Part shown: one piece after another, positions 56,790-64,000 of the stretch | How positions within the stretch are numbered: position 1 is the stretch's first letter | Layout: the number at the start of each line of letters is the position of its first letter | NCBI RefSeq assembly: GCF_020921035.1 | Contig: NC_063159.1 | Coordinates: 8,100,501 to 8,164,500 of the forward strand | Source: Rhodamnia argentea | Lineage: Eukaryota > Streptophyta > Magnoliopsida > Myrtales > Myrtaceae | Length of the DNA stretch: 64,000 bases | Reading direction: 5' to 3' | Notes under the pieces: model-generated | The model's database searches: none | Told to the model about the DNA's origin: nothing | Seen by the model: only the letters and a program-made list of their open reading frames with translations | Made by a program: the position numbers and the translations under genes

Positions 56790-58339
56790 AAATTGAAACC
56801 GAACCGACACACGCCGCAGGCGGATCCAATCTTTATCCTTAAAATCGAAAAAACCCTAGCTTTCACACCGAGGAAATGACGCGGGTGCCCTCCGTTTTTG
56901 AATTGTTTCACCGAGATTGCCACCCGCCAAACCCCCCCACGAGCGGGAGGGTGGGAAAATGGGCGGAAAAAAAAAAATGGAAAGAGGAAGAGGCGCGCGC
57001 CATCCAACCCACCACCTCCCTTTCGATTTTTCGCATCTTTGTATGAATCTTTCTTTGCTTTTAAAGGGGGGCATTCTTTCGCGACATCACAAGTTCGGTT
57101 CGCGCTGTGAATGAATCTCTTCAACGGCTCTAGCCGACGCGTATCGAATGCTTCTTAACGGCTAATATATTGATGGGATTACGGTGATGAGCCTTGCCAA
57201 ACTCGAACATTCGGGTCGTGGGCGATATTAAATCGCTTTGACTTAAGTTGAATGTTCTATAACGGGTTGAGAAATCATTATGACGGAAGGGTTGCTAGTG
57301 CCGGCTGTTAGCCTGCCATTTTACTAATCCGAAGACAATAAATAAATAAATAAATAAATCCGATGCAGTTGTAAAAATAAAAGGATCCCATTATGTCATG
57401 GTTCGTCACTAAGGTTGTCTATCTATTACTCGTCGATAGTGAAATGCTCTCTACCCTGGATATATAACACAATGTGATAATTTCGGGGCATGGTTGCAGT
57501 GACCCGACTATTTAAAGGCGATTGAATAGCCAACCAATCTCACAAAATGCCTTTGATTTGTGAGAATGCCCCCCGACGACTTGGATATCTGAATGAAAGA
57601 CCTTTAGCTTTCTGAGTCGAAAATTGCAGGACATTCGAACCAACGGACAGGAATCCAAAGATACAATCAAACAGAATGTTTCCGGTAACCTGGAAAGAAC
57701 ACACACGGGGCGCGCGGTAATTCGAAGGCAAACCCGACAAGGATTTCTTTGTGCCGATTTGGGTTGAGTGAACCATGGGATCGGGGGACCTCACTCCCAA
57801 AATCCTAGAGGGACCACAAAGCGAGAGAGGTAGCGAAACGAGGAGGAATTGGACTGCCTTACTGTTCATCTCAAAAGGGGAACAGATCAAGCAAAAACAG
57901 GGTGGCTGCTCTGCCCACAATCCAATGACAGCAGCATCTCTCTGCTGTCCCTTTCTTTGCTCCACCATTCACTACTCACCCGATCCGAAAAGAGAATCCG
58001 AACCCGACCATCATTCCGGAAGCTGAGCCCGACCCGAGACAAAACAAACGAACGATGGACACTCGTGTAAAGAAACTTCATAGTTTTTCCATATGCTGAT
58101 TATCCTCGTGTTTACGCATAATCAGCATCTTGGAAATCGAATAATTCGAAAAAATCAATATAATTTGTGTAGATTATTTGATAAGCAAAAAGAAAGCGAA
58201 TATTCACAGACTTTAATGAATGAAGCCTCTCACCTTTTTACTCTCAGAAAAAAGAAAATTACCTGACTTGTATGTTTCCTAGAAACTTGCCCAATAAAAA
58301 CTGACTCCCCAAGCCCCCAAGGGATTATATACACTTGGC
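56790..58339. other. Intergenic region between GATA and DUF1218 genes
   Basis: It holds an (AATA)n run at about 57343-57358 and a strong hairpin at 58086-58136 (listed separately). Several open frames on both strands have no recognised domain. The last part is probably the 3' UTR of the DUF1218 gene. Confidence 0.4.
58086..58136. repeat. Strong hairpin, 11-bp perfect stem plus outer pairs
   Basis: ATGCTGATTAT (58093-58103) and ATAATCAGCAT (58118-58128) are perfect inverses with a 14-nt loop. Beyond a small bulge, TTTCCA and TGGAAA pair as well. It lies about 210 bp from the DUF1218 stop codon. It could be a minor MITE, a processing signal or chance. Confidence 0.6.
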
Positions 58340-59710
58340 TCACACCACATCAGAGAACTTGCTGAAGACTGAATGGAACCCAAAAGTGGGATGCTGCTGA
58401 CCCTGATGACCGCCTCCGGTTGCGGGGTCCTCGCGATTGACGGCTGCGATGCGGGGTGGTGGCGACCGGGGCGGGGACGCGTAGAGTGCCGAGGCCTCGA
58501 GCATCTCCTGCCGCGCGATTTCTTGCTCTCGGAATGCCTTCTCGGTGCGTAGGGCGGTCAAGTATAGGCCGGCGGCTAGGAAGACCGTGGCCAAGGCGAA
58601 AACGCCGGCGGCGCAGAAGAGGCCTTCTCGGATGACAAGGCAAGCGGGCCTCGGCCTGGCCCAATTCCTGAGGTGGCCCGACTCGACGCTCAGCCCAATC
58701 AGCAGAAGGATCTCCCCAACTGCAAAAGAAATCCTGAAAAGCCCAAAGAAAGAAAAACATGCTGTCATGATCATAGCTTTGTGTTTCATCAGATCATATT
58801 AACAGGCACGGTGGTTTTAAAGGCATCGCTAGATGTTACTTGAAGTACATTCGTTCAATATAAAGGCGATAGATTGTGACTCGCATTGCGAATGGCATAA
58901 CAAGCAATCAAAATGGCATCTGCGGGATTCCCGGCTCTGCAAATGTCTGGTCGGATAGGCCTTGTGATCACGGCGAGGGTGACCTTACGATCACGACGCG
59001 AGGGGCCGAGGGATCTCCGACGGAAGCACCAAATTGAAGGGAGAGAGAGACCAGAGAGATAACAGAAGGCAAGCGTGATTATTTACCAGGTGGAGACGAA
59101 GAAGAACGCAGCATGCCATGTGAGGGTCCTGGCGGCGAAAGCTGGCGAAGAAGGGGGCAATTTGCTGATGGCGATCAACAGGTAGGTGTGCTCGACCACC
59201 ATGGCTGCCGCCAATATCAGGAATGCGGCCGCCGCCGACAACAGCGGCATCTTCCCGCTCCCACTGTACACGCAATCGTAGTTCCCCGGCCCGCCCTCTT
59301 CACTGCTGTTAGTATTGGATTCCCAAGTCACCTGCCACGACGGTACCCGACAGCCAACATCATTGTTTCAATGTTCCTTGTATTATTGGGTTTCAATAGT
59401 TAGGAATTTCGTTGATCTTATCAAATGTTTCATAACCTTCGAAACGGTCCGACTCAAGCATAGTGGCCATACTGATGTAACTAATATAGTCAATTTCAAA
59501 ACAGATACCATTCAACATAAGAGGAAACACTGAAAGTTTTGAAAGAAGCACCTGCGAACGGGTCGCTTCAGCGACTAGGCAGAGAATGAAGCTGAACAGG
59601 CCGCACAGAATCGTCAAGATGACGAGGGCAGCGCCCGTCTTGCTGCCCAGGCGGGTCCTCCCGCGGCTTGGCGCGAGGTCCGCGTGCGTGACGGCCTTTC
59701 CTTGAGGCAT
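58340..59710 (-). CDS. DUF1218 four-helix membrane protein (MWL / DEAL-VCC-like)
   Basis: This belongs to a plant-specific membrane family with members linked to lignin content (Modifying Wall Lignin) and to vein patterning/bilateral leaf symmetry (DESIGUAL/VCC). Three exons, 59552-59710, 59087-59331 and 58340-58733, encode 265 residues. Four hydrophobic segments are visible: GAALVILTILCGLFSFILCL, MPLLSAAAAFLILAAAMVV, a third around TLTWHAAFFFVSTWISFAVG, and one around LFCAAGVFALATVFLAAGL. The family's short motif AEATRSQ follows the first. Cys residues occur in the first loop (NYDCVYSG) and after TM3. The cytosolic C-terminus is rich in Pro/Ser/Arg (SPPPRIAAVNRED). The start MPQGKAVTHADL is longer than in many members before TM1 but is the first ATG in frame. 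Which branch it belongs to is not decided. Confidence 0.85.
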
Positions 59711-59889
59711 TCTGGAGCCGTGAAACTGTGCGATTCGCACATGACACTGATCAAGACGACAAGCGAAGTCATCCTTTCGGAGCTCGTATAAATGGAGAGA
59801 TAGAGAGAAGGGGAATTGCTTGGGGCAAAGGTTGCTTAAAGGCCAGAGATTCCCCAAGCTCGGGGCTTTACTGTTAAGTATTCACGCAA

Positions 59890-59892
<3 letters not shown>

Positions 59893-59920
<28 letters not shown>
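59893..59920. repeat. (GA)14 microsatellite upstream of the DUF1218 gene
   Basis: A pure GA tract of 28 bp, 183-210 bp upstream of the ATG at 59710 (CT on the sense strand). It is comparable in place and type to the tracts ahead of the GATA and COBRA-like genes. Confidence 0.75.
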
Positions 59921-59923
<3 letters not shown>

Positions 59924-60855
59924 TTCTGTCGTCGGTTCCAAAATTCTTGCTTTAAGAACATATGCAAGTAATCCTCGTTTTTTAAGGTAAAGCTACAAAG
60001 TTCACTAGAAAAATCTCTTGCTTTTGCCTTTGCCTTTGGTTCTTTCCTTTGAAGATCCCAGTGCATTTTGGATTGATCTTGAAAAATCCATGTGAAAAGA
60101 CACAGATCAGTTAGCTACTTTGGTTGCTCGGTCCTATTGAGGAAAGTCATCAAAAGCGGTCGACCCCTCGAACCGAACACGGCGCCTACGTCGACAGTGT
60201 TTCCCGAGAGTGCTCTCGAGACCACGCCCTCTGTTTTGAATTCCCATTCATACCCGGGATTCTCTTGAAGCCCACTCGTGATATAAAAATAGGAAAATAT
60301 CATGCGATAAGTTGACGTGTCGTCGATCATCCAATTAACAACTTTTTCGATCCGATATTCCACAAAAAAAAAAAAAAAAAAATCAGGGGCTCAAATGGGT
60401 AATTTACAGCATCTAGAATGCGGGAGGGAATTCGTGGTTCTGCATATTTTTCTCCTGTTTTCTTCCGACAGCACCTGCTTTTCTCACGTTTGAATCTTTG
60501 GACGACCCTATGTTTCAGCGTGCAAAATGGAATTGAACGCGAAACGAACAGACTCGCCAAAAGGCGAAAAGCACAAGATTTTTCGAAATTAGACAGCTCT
60601 TCTCAAGATTTGCCCAGTTCAACGCTCTGCAATCTCTAGCTGTTGTTTAAGGTCTTCACGTCCTCATCAAGTTCAGGTCAAACAATAATATGTATTGAAT
60701 CTTTGCCCTTTGGTCCAAAAGGGGCAAAGCACAAGGACATTGACATTTACATGTTCAACACGTCTCTTCCCATTTATATTCTATCTCCCTAACTTCCCCT
60801 AGAAGACCCCCCTCCGAATCACCCTCCATTTCCCATCTCTCTCATCAAAACGATC
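59921..60855. other. Intergenic region between the divergent DUF1218 and DUF3511 genes
   Basis: A shared upstream region of about 1.1 kb between two genes pointing away from each other. An A-run lies at about 60363-60382. The final 80 bp are CT-rich, like the leader of the DUF3511 gene. No other gene is supported. Confidence 0.45.
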
Positions 60856-61203
60856 ATGGACGACTTCCCCTCGAGGTTTCGAGCCGTCGAGACCGACCGG
60901 AAGCTCGAGAGCTATGGCTATGTCGGAGATGGCATCGCCCAGATGCAGCGGCACGCGGGGACGGATCTGCATCGATCTGGCAGGGTCAACCCGTCAAGTT
61001 CGCCGTGGAACCAGATCACCCATGCGAAGGATAAAGGTTCGTCTTCGTCGTGGCCGTGGGGTCTCAGCGACGCCGAATCTAAGAGACGGAAGAGAGTGGT
61101 TAGGTACAAGGCGTACGGCACAGAGGGGAAGATCAAAGCTTCGATAGGGAGCAGCTTTCGATGGATCAAGAACAAGTACTCCGAACTTGTGCATGGTAGC
61201 TAG
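60856..61203 (+). CDS. DUF3511 domain protein
   Basis: A single exon encodes 115 residues, the usual size of this plant-specific family of unknown function. The C-terminal half has the family core: SKRRKRVVRYKAYGTEGKIK, then ASIGSSFRWIKNKYSELVHG. The first half is variable, with polar runs and GSSSSWPWGLSD. It is strongly basic, with no signal peptide or membrane segment. The ATG at 60856 is in a good context (ATCATGG) and just after a CT-rich leader. Three overlapping frames on both strands are shadows. No function is proposed. Confidence 0.88.
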   Translation: MDDFPSRFRAVETDRKLESYGYVGDGIAQMQRHAGTDLHRSGRVNPSSSPWNQITHAKDKGSSSSWPWGLSDAESKRRKRVVRYKAYGTEGKIKASIGSSFRWIKNKYSELVHGS

Positions 61204-61681
61204 CAAGAAAGAACCGATTCTGCCGCTATGCTAATCGAATGAGCAACTCTTCATCTTTTTCAAAGGCAGTTCCCTTTGCAAATTTTTCTTCTCTCCTTTC
61301 TTGTACATTTTCAAGCAACAACATACGAGAATCGACATCGACAGATCCGATTCAGGATGAAAATGGTTTGTTCATGTCGAGGAGGGTCATATAGCTGGAA
61401 AGTTTCGATTAAGGTTTCAAGGTTCAATTTTTTGCATCAGAAACAAGTAAACATTTGTATCACAATCCTTACTCTGAATATGAAATAAGGCAGCTTTCCT
61501 CTCCTCCTCCTAAGTCCAACTCGCTTGCCGGAACATTTCCCCCGAACCAGACAAGAAAGATCCCTCAGGATCATCAATCAATCAATTGATAGTAAGAAAG
61601 CTGATATGATAGTCACAGTACAATGACAACCTCTGTTTCTTTTGTGAACTCTTGGTCGTTGAAATTATACAAGAGCTAAAC
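61204..61681. other. 3' flank of the DUF3511 gene
   Basis: This probably holds the 3' UTR of the DUF3511 gene. The small frame 61276-61488 has no family resemblance. Nothing else is recognised. Confidence 0.4.
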
Positions 61682-61840
61682 TTACAAAGAAGTTCTATGA
61701 CCTGATGAGCCATTAACATTCAAGGGGGCAGACACAGATTTGGAGTGACTGGATGCAACACCTTCAACTCTGTTTTTCAGCCCTTGGATCTTTGTAAAAT
61801 CTCCATCGATATTAGATCTTAGTCTTGCGTAATTACCCAT
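61682..61840 (-). CDS. Unrecognised 52-codon frame with coding-like composition
   Basis: It reads MGNYARLRSNIDGDFTKIQG then LKNRVEGVASSHSKSV and ends GHRTSL with TAA. The sequence is polar with a heptad-like start and looks more like a real exon than the surrounding AT-rich DNA. It could be a free-standing small gene, the last exon of an unseen transcript, or an alternative 3' exon of NEP1, whose last recognised exon lies only 190 bp upstream on the same strand. I do not recognise a family. Confidence 0.3.
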   Translation of the reverse strand: MGNYARLRSNIDGDFTKIQGLKNRVEGVASSHSKSVSAPLNVNGSSGHRTSL

Positions 61841-62027
61841 AATACATGGCATAGGAATACCTTATCAGCACTAAAGAGATTTCACAGAGCGAGCAAAGAG
61901 TATACCAAGTTGGATGGTGAAGTCTCGTGCAAATAATCACAACATTTAGCTTGGACTGCAGATACGACCGAGAATAAAATGGAGAGATCGGTTCACCTGT
62001 CCCGTGAGAGCTAGTGACTATGCGGGG

Positions 62028-63820
62028 TTAAATAAACTTCAAATGCTTCCGCAAGGCATCCCAAATTATGTTGATACAACATGCAGCACTCAATGGATAG
62101 TTGGAAACTGTTGCAGAGTTCAAGACAAAGTCAGATATGCAATAATCATAAAATGGCAAGACCCATACAGATAACATCATTTACAGCAAAGATATGTTGC
62201 TCAAGAAAGATAGCATTGTCGCATTGTCAATAGAACAATACAATTTCTCTTCATATTTTAGGATATGAAAAGAGACTGGAGTCCAGGAAAGAGGAACTAA
62301 AAGGATGCAAATTATAGGTTTTAAAACTGAAGGGTGCCAGACCCAAAAAAAAAAAAAAACTGAAGAGTGGAAAATCTTTTGTAACATCCCCGGTAATTGG
62401 TAATTTACCTGACTTTCACTTTGATCAAAGGCAGTGACCCTTACAAGGAGGAAGTAAAACATCAATGCACAGGCAATTCGCAGTAACAATCAACAATGGT
62501 TTAATCTTTGACAAAATTTGCCAGGGAAGCAATCTTGTACCCTACTGCTAACCCAACATAACATGATACTAGGAAACAATTAGAATTTCTAGCTAAATTT
62601 GATAAAAAACAAACAATATGATTTACTCACTTGAAATAAAATCATCTGTATACTCGGTTTCGATTTTCCCATGTGCCATCGCACCAACCTGAACGTGAAT
62701 ACTATTAAGGCATTCTGCTGAAAGATGCAACATATTGCTACACAACCTCATACAAACTCACCACAAACACTAGAGGAGTATCATCACCAATAGCAGCCAC
62801 ATAGTCCTGCATTTCAACCAGCTTTTCTGAGCTGTGAGAAAATCCTGACATACAAAAGGAAAGCAACAGAATTGTTTAATTTACTCAACATTTGACTTGT
62901 AGAGAGAGAGAGAGAGATGATACCCAGTTCTTACCGATTCGTCTGGCACTGACAGGGAGATATTGTGTCACAGGGTTTTTGATCACCCGTAAAAGTTTCT
63001 CACGCTTGCCCGCAGCTGTTATACTCAATTTTTGCAGTAATTGCACTGTAAAGACATATAAAAATAACAAAATGCCTTTATAAAAGAATTGGCTGATAAT
63101 GGTCAACATGCTATTAGGTAAGAGCAAAAGGTACGCACACATTATGCCTGAGAAGCGCTTGTATGTCCTGGGGATACGGACATGAGGCTTGACTTCAAAG
63201 AGCACACCCCTTTCAGTCCTCACATAGACAGCACGAACCTTTCCTGCCTTATTAAGTGGGCTGTCTAGGATTGCCAAAAGAGCCTGAAAGCAAAGTCAAG
63301 AGTTAAGTGAACTGATGCAATAAGCAGTCACAACAGAGCCGACTATTGACACATTTGATCCCAATGCACACAAGCTACATAAGGAAAAAAAGAAAAGAAC
63401 CAGTCAAATGTTAAATCAGTTGTTTACTAAATGTATCTGCTTATCGAGATGCCATTTGCCCATGAACCGGCATTAAACCCTATCTTCCATGTCACCACCT
63501 GGGAATTCCTTCTAGAAGCATGATCGACAGTTTCCATGCTCGGTTACAAAAGTAAAGATCACATAACTTGTTAAGCCATCCTGAGTTATCAAATTAATTG
63601 GTAATGGGGAAACACTGAATCTACGGACTATGAAACCCATGAATGCAAAAAACAAAGTCCTTCAGTAAAACTTTGTCTACGAGTCTTCAAGAAAAGCATA
63701 AAACCCACAGCCGCCAATTTCACAAACCTGGTGAACGATGTCGGGTCTATAATCAGCTGGATTTCTACCGTTCCTCTTCAAAAAGTTGGCGTGATCATCT
63801 GAATTCAAGATTTGATAGGT
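62028..63820 (-). CDS. EMG1: 18S rRNA pseudouridine N1-methyltransferase NEP1/EMG1, 3' part (5' end outside the window)
   Basis: A SPOUT-fold methyltransferase of the nucleolus that acts on a pseudouridine of 18S rRNA and is needed for 40S assembly. Six exons are visible: 63728-63820, 63139-63283, 62935-63045, 62762-62844, 62631-62688 and 62028-62107, all in phase. They give about 189 residues, from [20 protein letters not shown] onward. Typical blocks are [56 protein letters not shown] and [11 protein letters not shown], the last being part of the cofactor knot. The final exon reads [20 protein letters not shown] and ends KHLKFI. The remembered family form is SGYPLSAAYCISRICDALE, so this end is diverged. 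The donor after GIM had to be placed one base on (ATGT|GTGCGT) to keep the frame. The N-terminal exons lie right of 64000. Confidence 0.9.
62108..62630. other. Last intron of NEP1
   Basis: A 523-bp intron with a poly-A run (62345-62359). I searched it by eye for an alternative last exon with the usual family ending and saw none. The 102-aa frame 62181-62489 is not supported. Confidence 0.5.
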
Positions 63821-64000
63821 CTGCAAATGTGACCAAGTTGCTTAGTCTGATGAAGAAGCAAGACAACCAAGAAAGACATGGATATGGGCATACATATTAC
63901 ACTATACGTATAAACGTATCGAAAACAGATAAGTAACAGAAACCCACAAATCTAGAGTACCATTGCAATGGAAATTGCTTCTTTTAAAGTAAAAATTTTA
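63821..64000. other. NEP1 intron running off the window
   Basis: Sequence upstream of the AG acceptor at 63821-63822. No further exon was recognised in these last bases, so the next upstream exon is outside the window. Confidence 0.5.

Overview
This is a window of plant nuclear DNA, from a dicot and probably a woody rosid. The evidence is GT-AG introns in most genes, long AT-rich intergenic DNA full of small inverted-repeat transposons, a nuclear tRNA gene, and typical plant families: PR-10/Bet v 1, type-B response regulator, COBRA-like, LLM-domain B-GATA, DUF1218, DUF3511 and an extensin-like protein. A myrtaceous tree would fit the style of the repeats, but that is only an impression. No organelle, bacterial or CRISPR sequence is seen.

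Layout. The 3' part of a UTP5/WDR43 gene (+) fills 1.1-7.2 kb. Two PR-10 genes (-) lie at 9.1-9.7 and 11.0-11.75 kb. A tRNA-Thr(AGU) sits at 13.56 kb. From 13.6 to 24.5 kb there is no confident gene. That stretch holds a 1.42-kb Harbinger-type element carrying fragments of an ankyrin gene, and several small inverted-repeat elements. A complete type-B ARR gene (+) spans 24.5-28.3 kb. It is followed by a decayed COBRA-like fragment (-) near 30.2 kb and an intact COBL7-type gene (-) at 30.8-33.5 kb. A 4.8-kb gene-poor gap leads to a one-exon extensin-like gene (+) at 38.35 kb. Another repeat-rich gap precedes a ten-exon TAM41 gene (+) at 43.1-49.1 kb. The 49-55.8 kb stretch is a stack of nested elements. 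The last 8 kb is gene-dense: an LLM-domain GATA factor (-), a DUF1218 membrane protein (-), a DUF3511 protein (+) and the 3' part of NEP1/EMG1 (-), which runs off the right edge.

The genes do not form a pathway cluster. Two (UTP5 and NEP1, at opposite ends) act in 18S rRNA/small-subunit biogenesis. COBL7, the extensin-like protein and the DUF1218 protein are cell-wall related. These groupings look coincidental. The only local duplications are the PR-10 pair and the COBRA-like gene with its relic.

The most interesting content is in the repeats. One family of long-inverted-repeat elements has 9-12-bp target duplications (Mutator-like) and carries a conserved central G-box. A second family has a clean 9-bp duplication and has itself been hit by the first. 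A Harbinger-like element carries exon and intron pieces of a host ankyrin gene. Exon boundaries were set by hand from splice signals, reading-frame continuity and remembered family sequences; no alignment was run.
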